Part shown: piece by piece, positions 9,645-18,639 of the stretch | Numbering within the stretch: position 1 is the first letter of the stretch | Layout of the letters: every line of letters starts with the position of its first letter | DNA from: Streptomyces himalayensis subsp. himalayensis | Lineage (GTDB): Bacteria; Actinomycetota; Actinomycetes; Streptomycetales; Streptomycetaceae | Direction: 5' to 3' | Assembly: GCF_013778455.1 (NCBI RefSeq) | Contig: NZ_JACEHE010000002.1 | Location: forward strand, 537,107 to 601,106 | DNA: 64,000 nt | The notes under the pieces: generated by a model | The model's database searches: none | What the model was told of the DNA's origin: nothing | The model's input: the letters and a program-made list of their open reading frames with translations, nothing else | Position numbers and translations under genes: made by a program

Positions 9645-9729
9645 GACCCCAGTGTCCCGCATATGCCAGCACGGCCGTGCGGTGGGGCGCACATCTGAGT
9701 ACTTCTGGCCCCCGGCTGTCTCGTCTCCC

Positions 9730-10644
9730 TCAGCCGCGCCCGTCGAGCTGCTGGACGGCCTCGGTCGCGATCCGTTCGAAGACCTTCTGGTCGGCTGCGA
9801 AATCCGAGTCCGGAATGGGCCAGTGGATCACGATCTCGGTGAAGCCCAGTGCCGCATGGTTGCCCGCGAAGTCCACGAAGGCGTCGAAGGAGTCCAGCGG
9901 ACGGTCCGGAGTGAACCCGGTGAGCAGGATCTTGTCGAGTTCCGCGACATCGCGGCCCAGCGTCTCGCAGGCCGCGCCGAGCTTCTCGACCTGGCCGCGA
10001 ATGGCTTGAATCGACTGCTCGGGGGTGCCCGTTTCGAACAGCTTCGGGTCACCTGTCGTCACCCATGCCTGGCCGTGGCGCGCGGCGAGCTTCAGTCCGC
10101 GCGGGCCGGTGGCGGCCACCGCGAAGGGCAGCCGGGGCCGCTGGACGCAGCCCGGTATGTTGCGGGCCTCGGACGCGGAGTAGAAGTCCCCGTCGTACGA
10201 CACGCCGTCCGTACCGTCCTCGGTGAGCAGCGTGTCCAGGAGCTGAACGAATTCGGCGAAACGGTCCGCCCGCTCGCGCGGCGACCACGGCTCCTGGCCC
10301 AGCGCGGTGGCGTCGAAGCCCGTGCCGCCCGCGCCGACCCCGAGCGTGATCCGGCCGTTCGACACGTCGTCGAGCGAGATCAGGTCCTTGGCGAGCGTCA
10401 CCGGGTGCCGGAAGTTCGGGGATGTGACGAGCGTGCCCAGGCGCAGCCGCTCGGTGACGGCCGCGGCGGCGGTCAGCGTCGGCACCGCGCCGAACCACGG
10501 CCCGTCCCGGAAGGTGCGCCAGGAGAGGTGGTCGTAGGTGTACGCGGTGTGGAAGCCCAGCTCCTCCGCAAGCTGCCAGGTGGCGCGGGCGCCCTGGTGC
10601 CATCGGCGGTACGGAAGGATCACTGTGCTCAGACGCAGACTCAT
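9730..10644 (-). CDS. Luciferase-like (LLM class) probably F420-dependent oxidoreductase
   Basis: 304 residues of the bacterial luciferase-like monooxygenase fold. The N-terminus ([13 protein letters not shown], then [16 protein letters not shown]) and the internal [11 protein letters not shown] segment, a hallmark of LLM flavin/F420 enzymes, are clear. In actinobacteria members of this length generally use coenzyme F420 rather than FMN, so F420 is the likely cofactor, by inference. The reaction and substrate cannot be told from the sequence. It is a single gene, flanked by the HAD phosphatase and kptA on the same strand without overlap. Confidence 0.85.
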   Translation of the reverse strand: MSLRLSTVILPYRRWHQGARATWQLAEELGFHTAYTYDHLSWRTFRDGPWFGAVPTLTAAAAVTERLRLGTLVTSPNFRHPVTLAKDLISLDDVSNGRITLGVGAGGTGFDATALGQEPWSPRERADRFAEFVQLLDTLLTEDGTDGVSYDGDFYSASEARNIPGCVQRPRLPFAVAATGPRGLKLAARHGQAWVTTGDPKLFETGTPEQSIQAIRGQVEKLGAACETLGRDVAELDKILLTGFTPDRPLDSFDAFVDFAGNHAALGFTEIVIHWPIPDSDFAADQKVFERIATEAVQQLDGRG

Positions 10645-10810
10645 GCCTCAGAGCGTAAGCGGCCGCGGAGCGTGGGCGCTGCCCGCGTCGTGTGCGGGAG
10701 CAGGACGGCAGTCGAGGAGGCGGCCGGAGCCGGCAGGCAGCGATGCCGGTCGTCGGTCGTCGGTCGCCGGTCGGTTCGGCCGTCGGTTGTCGATGGTCGG
10801 TTCTCCGTCG

Positions 10811-11359
10811 TCAGTGCGGCGCCGGAAACCGCAGGTATTCCGGGGGTACCGCCGCGGTCAGCCACACGCCGTTGGCGCTCACGCGGAACACGTGTCCGTC
10901 GCGGTGCATGGCCCCCGCGTCGACGGAAAGCACGACGGGGTGGCCGCGGCGCGCACCGACCCGTGTCGCGGTCTCGCGGTCGGCGGAGAGGTGCACGTCG
11001 TGGCGGTTCATAGGCCGCAGGCCCTCGGCGCGGATCGCGGGCAGATGACGGGCGACGGTGCCGTGGAAGAGATACGCGGGCGGGGTCGCCTGGGGCAGCC
11101 CCAGGTCGACGTCCACGGAGTGCCCCTGGCTGGCGCGGATCCGGGTGCCCTCGATCGCGAAGCGTCGTTTGTCGTTGACGGCGACCACATGGTCGAGCTC
11201 GTCCCGAGTGAAGCGAAAGCCGTGCGCGGCGGCAGCGGTGATCAGGATGTCGATCTCGACCCAGCCGCCCTCGTCGAGAGTGAGCCCGATCCTCTCCGGC
11301 TGATGCCGCAGGTGCTTCGCCAGGTACTTCGACACCTTCACTGTGCGTCTTTCGTCCAT
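10811..11359 (-). CDS. kptA: RNA 2'-phosphotransferase (Tpt1/KptA family)
   Basis: About 182 residues. KptA/Tpt1 enzymes transfer an internal RNA 2'-phosphate to NAD+, giving ADP-ribose 1''-2'' cyclic phosphate; in eukaryotes this finishes tRNA splicing, while the bacterial role is unclear. Family landmarks are the start [32 protein letters not shown] and NRHDVHLS, which together supply the Arg-His-Arg-Arg active-site set. ATG 11359 is chosen because the protein then begins [13 protein letters not shown], as in relatives; an in-frame ATG at 11443 would add 28 unconserved residues. Nearby genes give no clue to function. Confidence 0.9.
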   Translation of the reverse strand: MDERRTVKVSKYLAKHLRHQPERIGLTLDEGGWVEIDILITAAAAHGFRFTRDELDHVVAVNDKRRFAIEGTRIRASQGHSVDVDLGLPQATPPAYLFHGTVARHLPAIRAEGLRPMNRHDVHLSADRETATRVGARRGHPVVLSVDAGAMHRDGHVFRVSANGVWLTAAVPPEYLRFPAPH

Positions 11360-11448
11360 CCGGCCAGCGTGCCCGTCGGGCGCGCCGGCGCGCACTCGGT
11401 TTTGGCCCGCCCTCTTCGGGTCGGATGTTTGATCCACAGACAACTGCG

Positions 11449-11483
11449 TTATCCACAGGGCAAATTGGAGACCCTGTGGACAA
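11449..11483. promoter_or_regulatory. Pair of DnaA-box-like sequences
   Basis: TTATCCACA (11449-11457) is followed in the opposite orientation by TGTGGACAA (11475-11483), the complement of the Streptomyces DnaA box TTGTCCACA. A third, weaker match (TGATCCACA) lies just upstream. They sit in the spacer between kptA and the ABC operon. Confidence 0.55.
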
Positions 11484-11596
11484 CTGGACTGAGGAATCAG
11501 GTGATTTGATCAACTTGACGGCTGTTTGGGTATTTTGCCCACATGGGAGCACAAGATCCCGGAGGCATATGCTTTTTCGCATAGTCGGGGGTGTTG

Positions 11597-11707
11597 ATGT
11601 CGGTCGACGCCAAGCCAATCAAGCACGGATCCAAGAGCGTTGGGCAACAAAACGGCTGGAGCGGCAAGTTCGGTTCGGCCGTCGTCGTAGAGGTTCAGCC
11701 GGTATAG
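11597..11707 (+). CDS. Possible 36-residue peptide gene in the AT-richer spacer
   Basis: An ATG preceded by GGGGGTG, then 36 codons to TAG. The predicted peptide is MSVDAKPIKHGSK followed by a Gln/Asn/Gly/Trp segment (VGQQNGWSGKFGS) and a Val-rich tail. About 70% of codons end in G or C, clearly more than in the overlapping frame (ATG 11567, 51 codons), which favours this one. I do not recognise it. Its size and layout would suit a leader-plus-core precursor, but no modification genes are nearby. The 445-base spacer 11444-11888 also holds the DnaA-box pair, a doubled CCGGTATAGT (about 11699-11720) and a CTATGCATAG palindrome at 11733-11742. Confidence 0.35.
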   Translation: MSVDAKPIKHGSKSVGQQNGWSGKFGSAVVVEVQPV

Positions 11708-11888
11708 TGACCGGTATAGTCTGAATTGTAAACTATGCATAGAATGAAAACGATATGCACAACTAATTCCTCAACCCACCTCGGTGAGACCTGAGGGGGA
11801 CCCCTACGGGCCCGTAATACCGAAGTCGGACCACGGGACAACCCCCTGGTCTGACGCCCGATGTTGTGTGCGCCACTACCTTCGAGGC

Positions 11889-12884
11889 GTGACTGTGATC
11901 GTGACCGAAAGCCTGAGCAAGCGGTTCCCCAGGGTGACCGCGCTTGACCGGCTCTCCATGGATATCGGGCCTGGTGTGACCGGACTCGTCGGAGCCAATG
12001 GAGCCGGCAAGTCCACACTGATTAAGATCCTTTTGGGTCTTTCCCCCGCTACCGAGGGCCGCGCCGAGGTGCTCGGCCTCGACGTGGCGACCAAGGGAGC
12101 CGCCATCCGCGAGCGCGTCGGCTATATGCCGGAGCACGACTGCCTGCCGCCCGACGTCTCTGCCACCGAGTTCGTCGTCCACATGGCGCGCATGTCGGGG
12201 TTGCCGCCGACCGCAGCCCGCGAGCGAACGGCGGACACGCTGCGCCACGTCGGCCTGTACGAGGAGCGCTACCGCCCCATCGGGGGCTACTCGACCGGTA
12301 TGAAACAGCGGGTCAAGCTCGCCCAAGCGCTCGTCCATGACCCGCAGTTGGTCTTCCTCGACGAGCCGACCAACGGTCTCGACCCGGTCGGCCGTGACGA
12401 CATGCTCGGCCTGATCCGGCGTGTCCACACCGACTTCGGCATCTCGGTCCTTGTCACCTCGCATCTGCTGGGCGAGTTGGAACGCACCTGCGACCACGTC
12501 GTCGTCGTCGACGGCGGCAAGTTGCTGCGCTCCAGCTCCACCACGGACTTCACGCAGAACACGACGACACTCGCGATCGAGGTCACCGACACCGACGAAC
12601 ACCCGGACGGCACGCGCGCGTTGCGTGACGCGCTGCACGCGCGCGGGGTGACCACCGACGCCGGAGGCGGTCTGCCGGGCGCCGGGCACACGCTGCTGCT
12701 CACGGCCGAGGGCGAGGACACGTACGACCTCGTGCGCGACCTCGTCGCCGAGCTGGGCCTCGGCCTCGTCCGCATGGAACAGCGCAGGCACCACATCGCA
12801 GAGGTCTTCCGGCCGGACCAGGCCAGGCACCAGGACACGGACACTGACGGGCAGAGGAAGGAGGCGGTCCACCATGGCGGTTGA
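11889..12884 (+). CDS. ABC-2 type exporter ATP-binding protein, module 1
   Basis: About 331 residues with Walker A GANGAGKSTLIK, signature YSTGMKQRVKLAQAL, Walker B LVFLDEPTNGLDP and the switch His (VTSHLL). The C-terminal ~110 residues form the accessory domain typical of DrrA/CcmA-type exporters. GTG codons at 11889, 11895 and 11901 are all possible starts; GAGGC just upstream fits 11889 or 11895. The stop overlaps the next gene, a permease, by 11 bases, so the two are translationally coupled. It powers export by that permease; the substrate is unknown. Confidence 0.9.
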   Translation: MTVIVTESLSKRFPRVTALDRLSMDIGPGVTGLVGANGAGKSTLIKILLGLSPATEGRAEVLGLDVATKGAAIRERVGYMPEHDCLPPDVSATEFVVHMARMSGLPPTAARERTADTLRHVGLYEERYRPIGGYSTGMKQRVKLAQALVHDPQLVFLDEPTNGLDPVGRDDMLGLIRRVHTDFGISVLVTSHLLGELERTCDHVVVVDGGKLLRSSSTTDFTQNTTTLAIEVTDTDEHPDGTRALRDALHARGVTTDAGGGLPGAGHTLLLTAEGEDTYDLVRDLVAELGLGLVRMEQRRHHIAEVFRPDQARHQDTDTDGQRKEAVHHGG

Positions 12885-13782
12885 GCAGACCCTCACGGGC
12901 GCCGGTGAGCAGACCCGGATCCACAACATCGGCTACCGCAACTACGACGGCCCCCGCCTGGGCCGTGCCTACGCCCGCCGTTCGCTCTTCTCGCAGTCCC
13001 TGCGCGGCGCGTACGGACTCGGCCGCTCGGCCAAGTCCAAGGTGCTGCCCATGCTGCTCTTCGGGGTGATGTGCGCACCGGCGGCGATCATGGTCGCGGT
13101 CACGGTCACGACCAAGCTCAAGGACCTGCCGCTCGACTACACGCGCTACGCGATCGTGATGCAGGCCGTCATCGGCCTCTACATCGCCTCCCAGGGGCCG
13201 CAGTCCGTCTCGCGCGACCTGCGCTTCAAGACGGTGCCCCTCTACTTCTCGCGCCCCATCGAACGCGGCGACTACGTCCTCGCGAAGTACGGGGCGATGG
13301 CCTCCGCCATGTTCATCCTCACGGCGGCGCCGCTGTTCGTGCTCTACATCGGAGCGCTGCTCGCCAAACTTGACTTCTCGGACCAGACAGAGGGCTTCCT
13401 GCAGGGGTTGATCTCGGTGGCGCTGCTGTCGCTGCTCTTCGCCGGAATCGGTCTCGTCATCTCGGCGGTCACACCCCGCCGGGGCTTCGGCATCGCGGCC
13501 GTGATCGCCGTCCTGACCATCTCGTACGGCGCGGTCTCCACACTCCAGGCCATCGCGCACGCACAGGGCAGCGACGGTGCGGTGGTGAGCTGGCTCGGGC
13601 TCTTCTCGCCGGTCACGCTCATCGACGGCGTGCAGACGGCCTTCCTGGGCGCCACCTCCGCCTTCCCCGGAGGGGAAGGCCCCTCGACCGGCGCGGGCGT
13701 CGTCTACCTGCTCGTCGTCCTGGGACTCATCGCCGGCTGCTACGGGATCCTGATGCGCCGCTACCGAAAGGTCGGGCTGTAG
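12874..13782 (+). CDS. ABC-2 type membrane permease, module 1
   Basis: 302 residues: a polar N-terminus of about 55 residues (IGYRNYDGPRLGR), then about six hydrophobic segments (for example PMLLFGVMCAPAAIMVAV). PLYFSRPIERGDYVLAKY is the cytoplasmic loop typical of ABC-2 permeases that act as lipid, peptide or drug exporters. It overlaps the preceding ATPase by 11 bases and the next ATPase by 1 base, so the four ABC genes form one operon. The ATG has an AGGAAGGAGG tract just upstream. Confidence 0.85.
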   Translation: MAVEQTLTGAGEQTRIHNIGYRNYDGPRLGRAYARRSLFSQSLRGAYGLGRSAKSKVLPMLLFGVMCAPAAIMVAVTVTTKLKDLPLDYTRYAIVMQAVIGLYIASQGPQSVSRDLRFKTVPLYFSRPIERGDYVLAKYGAMASAMFILTAAPLFVLYIGALLAKLDFSDQTEGFLQGLISVALLSLLFAGIGLVISAVTPRRGFGIAAVIAVLTISYGAVSTLQAIAHAQGSDGAVVSWLGLFSPVTLIDGVQTAFLGATSAFPGGEGPSTGAGVVYLLVVLGLIAGCYGILMRRYRKVGL

Positions 13783-14693
13783 TGACCACGATCGACATCG
13801 ACCACGCCTCGCGCTGGTTCAGCAACGTGGTGGCCGTCAACGACATCACGATGACCGTCGGCCCCGGCGTCACCGGACTCCTCGGCCCCAACGGCGCCGG
13901 CAAGTCCACACTCATCAACATGATGGGCGGCTTCCTGGCCCCTTCCACCGGCTCCGTCACCCTCGACGGCCGGCCGATCTGGCGCAATGAGCAGATCTAC
14001 CGGAAGATCGGCATCGTCCCCGAGCGGGAAGCCATGTACGACTTCCTCACGGGCCGCGAATTCGTCGTCGCCAACGCCGAGTTGCACGGCCTGGACGCAC
14101 GGGCCGCCCAACGGGCGCTCGCCACAGTCGAGATGGAGTACGCGCAGGACCGCAAGATCTCCACGTACAGCAAGGGCATGCGGCAGCGCGTCAAGATGGC
14201 GTCCGCGCTCGTCCACGAGCCGTCCGTGCTGCTGCTGGACGAGCCCTTCAACGGCATGGACCCGCGCCAGCGCATGCAGCTGATGGACCTGCTGCGGCGC
14301 ATGGGCGACGAGGGACGCACCGTCCTCTTCTCGTCCCACATCCTCGAGGAGGTCGAGCAACTCGCCTCCCACATCGAGGTGATCGTCGCCGGACGGCATG
14401 CGGCGAGCGGCGACTTCCGCAAGATCCGCCGCCTGATGACCGACCGCCCGCACCGCTATCTGGTGCGTTCCAGCGACGACCGCGCACTCGCGGCCGCGCT
14501 GATCGCCGATCCGTCGACCGCGGGCATCGAAGTGGACGTGACCGAGGGCGCGTTGCGTATCCAGGCCGTCGACTTCGGCCGGTTCACGGCACTGCTTCCG
14601 CGGGTGGCCAGGGACAACGGCATCCGGCTGCTCACGGTCTCGCCGTCCGACGAGTCCCTCGAGTCCGTCTTCTCGTATCTTGTCGCGGCGTAG
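13782..14693 (+). CDS. ABC-2 type exporter ATP-binding protein, module 2
   Basis: 303 residues with Walker A GPNGAGKSTLIN, signature YSKGMRQRVKMASAL, Walker B VLLLDEPFNGMDP and a switch His in FSSHILEEVEQ. It is paralogous to the ATPase at 11889-12884. The GTG start shares one base with the stop of the preceding permease. It probably pairs with the permease immediately downstream, giving two ABC modules in one transcription unit. Confidence 0.9.
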   Translation: MTTIDIDHASRWFSNVVAVNDITMTVGPGVTGLLGPNGAGKSTLINMMGGFLAPSTGSVTLDGRPIWRNEQIYRKIGIVPEREAMYDFLTGREFVVANAELHGLDARAAQRALATVEMEYAQDRKISTYSKGMRQRVKMASALVHEPSVLLLDEPFNGMDPRQRMQLMDLLRRMGDEGRTVLFSSHILEEVEQLASHIEVIVAGRHAASGDFRKIRRLMTDRPHRYLVRSSDDRALAAALIADPSTAGIEVDVTEGALRIQAVDFGRFTALLPRVARDNGIRLLTVSPSDESLESVFSYLVAA

Positions 14694-14703
14694 GAGGCCG
14701 AAG

Positions 14704-15423
14704 ATGTACGACCCCACTGTCGCCCGGCTCACCTACCGGGCCCTGCTCGGCCGCCGCCGCGCTCTCATCCTGTTCGCGCTGCCCGCCCTGCTGATCGTGA
14801 TCGCCGGGGCGGTACGCGTCCTCACCGGCGCCGACGACCAGGTCGCCTCGGACGTACTCGGCGGGTTCGCGCTCGCCACGATGGTGCCGATCATCGGCGT
14901 CATCGCCGGCACCGGAGCGATCGGTCCCGAGATCGACGACGGCTCGGTGGTCTATCTTCTCGCCAAGCCCGTCAAGCGGCCCACGATCATCTTCACCAAG
15001 CTGATCGTCGCCATCGCCGTGACGATGGTCTTCTCCGCGATCCCCACGTTCGTCGCCGGGCTGATCCTCAACGGCAACGGTCAGCAGATCGCCGTCGCCT
15101 ACACGGTCGCGGCGCTGGTCGCCTCCATCGCGTACGCCGCACTCTTCCTGCTGCTCGGCACGGTCACCCGCCACGCGGTGGTCTTCGGACTCGTCTACGC
15201 CCTCGTCTGGGAGGCCCTTTTCGGATCCCTGGTGGCCGGAGCACGCACGCTCAGCGTTCAGCAGTGGTCGCTCGCGGTGGCCCAGAAGGTCGCCGGCGGA
15301 GACCTGGTCACCTCGGACGTCGGGCTGCCGCTCGCGACGGTTCTGCTGGCGGGCGTCACCGTGGCGGCCACCTGGTACGCGGGGCAGAAGCTGCGGACGC
15401 TGACGCTGGCCGGGGAGGAGTGA
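14704..15423 (+). CDS. ABC-2 type membrane permease, module 2
   Basis: 239 residues with about six membrane segments and the loop IDDGSVVYLLAKPVKRPTI, which resembles the loop in the module 1 permease. ATG 14704 is chosen because AGGAGG lies at 14693-14698, five bases upstream and overlapping the stop of module 2's ATPase; a TTG at 14680 would be inside that gene. It is the last ABC gene of the operon. Function as an exporter subunit follows from family and context; the substrate is unknown. Confidence 0.85.
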   Translation: MYDPTVARLTYRALLGRRRALILFALPALLIVIAGAVRVLTGADDQVASDVLGGFALATMVPIIGVIAGTGAIGPEIDDGSVVYLLAKPVKRPTIIFTKLIVAIAVTMVFSAIPTFVAGLILNGNGQQIAVAYTVAALVASIAYAALFLLLGTVTRHAVVFGLVYALVWEALFGSLVAGARTLSVQQWSLAVAQKVAGGDLVTSDVGLPLATVLLAGVTVAATWYAGQKLRTLTLAGEE

Positions 15424-15526
15424 CGCGGCACGCGATGCCGGTTCCGCGATCTTGATGGCGCTTTCACCCTCCTGCCCGGACACTGGGCGGGAGGCGAGCG
15501 CTTCCGCCGTGGAGGAAGGAGTCACG

Positions 15527-15760
15527 ATGGCATCGGAACCGAAGCCCGAGGCTGGTACGCCGGGCGAGGGGTGGGACGACATCGTCCTCGACGAGGAGTT
15601 CATACGGTCCGCCGAGACGGCCGAACCCTCCGCGCGTGCCCGGATGCTCGCCGCCCGCTGGCGCAAGCGGCCCCCTGAGCCGGAGCCCTGGCGCAGCGAC
15701 GAGCCTCCGGCGGGCTGGTTCTGGAGCCGGGCGCGGCGTCGTAGGTGGCGCAAGGGGTAG
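15527..15760 (+). CDS. Small conserved-looking acidic/basic protein of unknown function
   Basis: 77 residues. AGGAAGGAG at 15513-15520 decides the ATG at 15527 over an upstream in-frame ATG at 15452. The N-terminal half is acidic (WDDIVLDEEFIRSAE) and the C-terminal half is very basic and Trp-rich, ending RRRRWRKG. There is no signal or membrane segment. It follows the ABC operon by 103 bases on the same strand. I do not recognise a family; the charge split could suit a small RNA- or membrane-associated protein, but that is speculation. Confidence 0.6.
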   Translation: MASEPKPEAGTPGEGWDDIVLDEEFIRSAETAEPSARARMLAARWRKRPPEPEPWRSDEPPAGWFWSRARRRRWRKG

Positions 15761-15865
15761 GCGTCCCTCCGGAAATAATCGGTGGCGCCCAACTTCTCGT
15801 ACCGGCAGAGTAGTTGTGTCCACGACGCCGCCAGCGGCGCCATCTTCTGGGAGAGGAGCGCGACG

Positions 15866-15925
15866 ATGTCCATCAGTAGTCCGTCGAGCTCCCGACAGGG
15901 CAGCCCGCGGCGGGCTCCGGAGTAG
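15866..15925 (+). CDS. Possible 19-residue micro-ORF with a strong ribosome binding site
   Basis: GAGAGGAG at 15851-15858, then ATG after 7 bases, and 19 codons (Ser-rich, ending RRAPE) to TAG. The ribosome binding site is better than those of many real genes here. No gene follows on this strand to be attenuated, apart from the tRNA-like gene at 16013. It could be chance. Confidence 0.25.
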   Translation: MSISSPSSSRQGSPRRAPE

Positions 15926-16012
15926 TCACTGGACTCCGTGGAGCCGCCGCGTGGGAGCTGTCCGGGGCGGCCGCTTCGAGCGCGCGAACTCGTTCGCGCG
16001 GGCCGCCCACCC

Positions 16013-16114
<102 letters not shown>

Positions 16115-16204
16115 CGAGACGCTTCGCTGTGATGGGGCGGGGTTCTCTGTTGTCCTGGTGGACCTTGTACGTCGGGTTGGCGTACGTCGTGGGCTGTGCC
16201 CACC

Positions 16205-16232
16205 CTCCCCCATTGCCTTAAGGGCATGGGAG
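16205..16232. repeat. Intergenic inverted repeat of the Streptomyces CCCCC/GGGGG type
   Basis: CTCCCCCATTGCC and GGGCATGGGAG flank a TTAA centre, pairing with one bulge. It resembles the elements at 27935-27970 and 29621-29656. A direct repeat of CGCCCACAGCGGGAGC lies just beyond, at about 16258-16294. Probably an end-of-transcript hairpin for the convergent HAD gene. Confidence 0.45.
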
Positions 16233-16310
16233 GTACCCCCATCGCCCTGCGGAACGCCTGCCCACAGCGGGAGCCCCGCGCCCACAGCGGGAGCGGCTGC
16301 TGCTCGCCGA

Positions 16311-17138
16311 CTACGCCAGCAAGCGCTCCAGGACTACGGCGATGCCGTCCGTCTCGTTCGACGTCGTTTCCTCGTCCGCTACTGCCTTCAGTTCCTCGTG
16401 GGCGTTCGCCATGGCTACGCCGTGGGAGGCCCAGGCGAACATCGGGATGTCGTTGGGCATGTCGCCGAAGGCGATGGTGTCCGCGGCCCTGGCACCGAGT
16501 CGGCGGGCTGCCAGGGAGAGGCCGGTTGCCTTCGTCAGGCCCAGGGGGAGCAGTTCGACGATGCCCTCGCCGGCCATCGTCACGCCCACCAGGTCGCCCG
16601 CGGTCCGCAGAGCCACCGAGGCGAGCTCGTCGTCGGTGAGCCCCGGGTGCTGGATGTACACCTTGTTCAGCGGCGCCGACCACACGTCGGCGACATCGGT
16701 GAACGGCACGTACGGCAGTGGTCCGTCGTGCACCTGGTAGCCGGGCCCGACGAGCACCTGCCCCTCGATGCCGTCGCGGCTCGCGGCCAGCGCCAGCGGG
16801 CCGACCTCTGCCTCGATCTTCGCCAGCGCCAGTCCTGCCAGCTGGCGGTCCAGGGTCACCGAGGTGAGCAGACGGTGCTCGCCCGCGTGGTAGACCTGCG
16901 CACCCTGGCCGCACACCGCGAGGCCCTCGTAGCCGAGGTCGTCGAGGATGTGCCGGGTCCAGGGCACGGCCCGGCCCGTGACGACGATGTGGGCGGCGCC
17001 CGCCGCGGTGACCGAGGTGAGCGCCTCACGCGTGCGCGCCGACACCGTCTCGTCGGAGCGCAGCAACGTTCCGTCGAGATCGGTGGCGACCAGCTTGTAG
17101 GGGAAGGGGGCGGCGGAAGGAGCAGTGGAATCGCTCAC
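16311..17138 (-). CDS. HAD superfamily (Cof-type) phosphatase coupled to serS
   Basis: About 275 residues: motif [17 protein letters not shown] near the N-terminus, motif [16 protein letters not shown] near the C-terminus, and an IIB cap between. It is a cytoplasmic small-molecule phosphatase of unknown substrate. The GTG at 17138 overlaps the serS stop as GTGA, so translation is coupled to seryl-tRNA synthetase. An upstream in-frame ATG at 17264 would lie deep inside serS and is rejected. Clearly paralogous to 8778-9644. Confidence 0.88.
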   Translation of the reverse strand: MSDSTAPSAAPFPYKLVATDLDGTLLRSDETVSARTREALTSVTAAGAAHIVVTGRAVPWTRHILDDLGYEGLAVCGQGAQVYHAGEHRLLTSVTLDRQLAGLALAKIEAEVGPLALAASRDGIEGQVLVGPGYQVHDGPLPYVPFTDVADVWSAPLNKVYIQHPGLTDDELASVALRTAGDLVGVTMAGEGIVELLPLGLTKATGLSLAARRLGARAADTIAFGDMPNDIPMFAWASHGVAMANAHEELKAVADEETTSNETDGIAVVLERLLA

Positions 17139-18412
17139 TTGGCGACCGGTTCCAGAATCTCTCGTCCTCCCAGATACGGGCGGAGCACCTCCGGGACCCG
17201 CACGGAGCCGTCGGCCTGCTGGTGGTTCTCCAGGATCGCGACGATCGTGCGCGGTACGGCGCACAGCGTGCCGTTGAGCGTGGCCAGCGGACGGATCTGC
17301 TTGCCGTCGCGTACGCGGATCGACAGGCGGCGGGACTGGAACTCCGTGCAGTCCGAGGTCGACGTCAACTCGCGGTACTTGCCCTGCGTCGGGATCCAGG
17401 CCTCGCAGTCGAACTTGCGGGCGGCCGAGGAGCCCAGGTCACCCGTGGCCACGTCGATCACGCGGAACGGCAGCTCCAGCGAGGTCAGCCACTGCTTCTC
17501 CCACTCGAGGAGACGCTGGTGCTCGGCCTCCGAGTCCTCCGGCGCGACGTACGAGAACATCTCGACCTTGTCGAACTGGTGGACGCGGAAGATGCCGCGG
17601 GTGTCCTTGCCGTGCGAGCCGGCCTCGCGGCGGAAGCAGGGCGAGAAGCCCGCGTAGCGCAGGGGCAGCCGGTCGGCGTCGATGATCTCGTCCATGTGGT
17701 ACGCGGCGAGTGGCACCTCGGACGTGCCGACCAGGTAGAGGTCGTCGTCGTCCAGGTGGTAGACGTCCTGCGCGGCCTGGCCGAGGAAGCCGGTGCCGGC
17801 CATCGACTGCGGGCGGACCAGCGCCGGGGTGAGCATCGGCGTGAAGCCGGCCGCGGTGGCCTGGGCGATCGCCGCGTTCACCAGGGCGAGCTCGAGCAGC
17901 GCGCCGACACCGGTGAGGAAGTAGAAGCGCGAGCCGGAGACCTTGGCGCCGCGCTCCACGTCGATCGCGCCGAGCGTGGTGCCGAGCTCCAGGTGGTCCT
18001 TCGGCTCGAAGCCCTCGGCCGTGAAGTCGCGGATGGTGCCGAGCTCCTCCAGGACCCTGAAGTCCTCCTCGCCGCCGACGGGGACGTCGGGGTGCACGAG
18101 GTTGCCGAGCTTGAGCAGCAGCTCCTGGGTCTCGGCGGCGGCCTGGTCCCGCTCGGCGTCGGCCGCCTTGACGGCGGCGGCGAGCTCGCCCGCCTTCTTC
18201 AGCAGCTCCTGCTTCTCGTCGCCGGAGGCCTTGGGGATGAGCTTGCCGAGCGACTTCTGCTCGGAGCGCAGCTCGTCGAAGCGGACGCCGGACGACCTGC
18301 GCCGCTCGTCGGCGGAGAGCAGGGCGTCGACGAGCTCGACGTCCTCTCCACGGGCGCGCTGGGAGGCGCGAACACGGTCGGGGTCCTCACGAAGCAGGCG
18401 AAGGTCAATCAC
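17135..18412 (-). CDS. serS: Seryl-tRNA synthetase
   Basis: 425 residues, the normal length. An N-terminal coiled-coil arm (about 30-100, rich in Lys/Glu/Ala) binds the long variable arm of tRNA-Ser. The class II catalytic core has motif 2 in [18 protein letters not shown] and motif 3 in [13 protein letters not shown]. It charges tRNA-Ser in the cytoplasm. The start, [18 protein letters not shown], is standard. The HAD gene downstream overlaps its stop by four bases. Confidence 0.98.
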   Translation of the reverse strand: MIDLRLLREDPDRVRASQRARGEDVELVDALLSADERRRSSGVRFDELRSEQKSLGKLIPKASGDEKQELLKKAGELAAAVKAADAERDQAAAETQELLLKLGNLVHPDVPVGGEEDFRVLEELGTIRDFTAEGFEPKDHLELGTTLGAIDVERGAKVSGSRFYFLTGVGALLELALVNAAIAQATAAGFTPMLTPALVRPQSMAGTGFLGQAAQDVYHLDDDDLYLVGTSEVPLAAYHMDEIIDADRLPLRYAGFSPCFRREAGSHGKDTRGIFRVHQFDKVEMFSYVAPEDSEAEHQRLLEWEKQWLTSLELPFRVIDVATGDLGSSAARKFDCEAWIPTQGKYRELTSTSDCTEFQSRRLSIRVRDGKQIRPLATLNGTLCAVPRTIVAILENHQQADGSVRVPEVLRPYLGGREILEPVAK

Positions 18413-18481
18413 ACCGCAAGGCTACCGGTGTGCGGTTCCCGCTCACGAACCGATATCTAAGTATGCGCGTTATGAGCGATA

Positions 18482-18503
18482 TGCCGGAATGGGAATTCCG
18501 GCA
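18482..18503. repeat. Perfect 9-bp inverted repeat upstream of serS
   Basis: TGCCGGAAT and ATTCCGGCA separated by GGGA, about 70 bases before the serS start. It could be an operator or a leader hairpin; nothing resembling a T-box is seen. Confidence 0.45.
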
Positions 18504-18639
18504 GGGCCGGGCGGATGGGCGCCGCGGACGCGACATCGCAGCGTACCGTCAATAAAAGGGGCGCGATTCCCCGAATCGAGGCACAGGTGATGTGCCGTCT
18601 TGACTCGACTCCCTTGCCGTGAGCGGCAATTGGGGCTCG

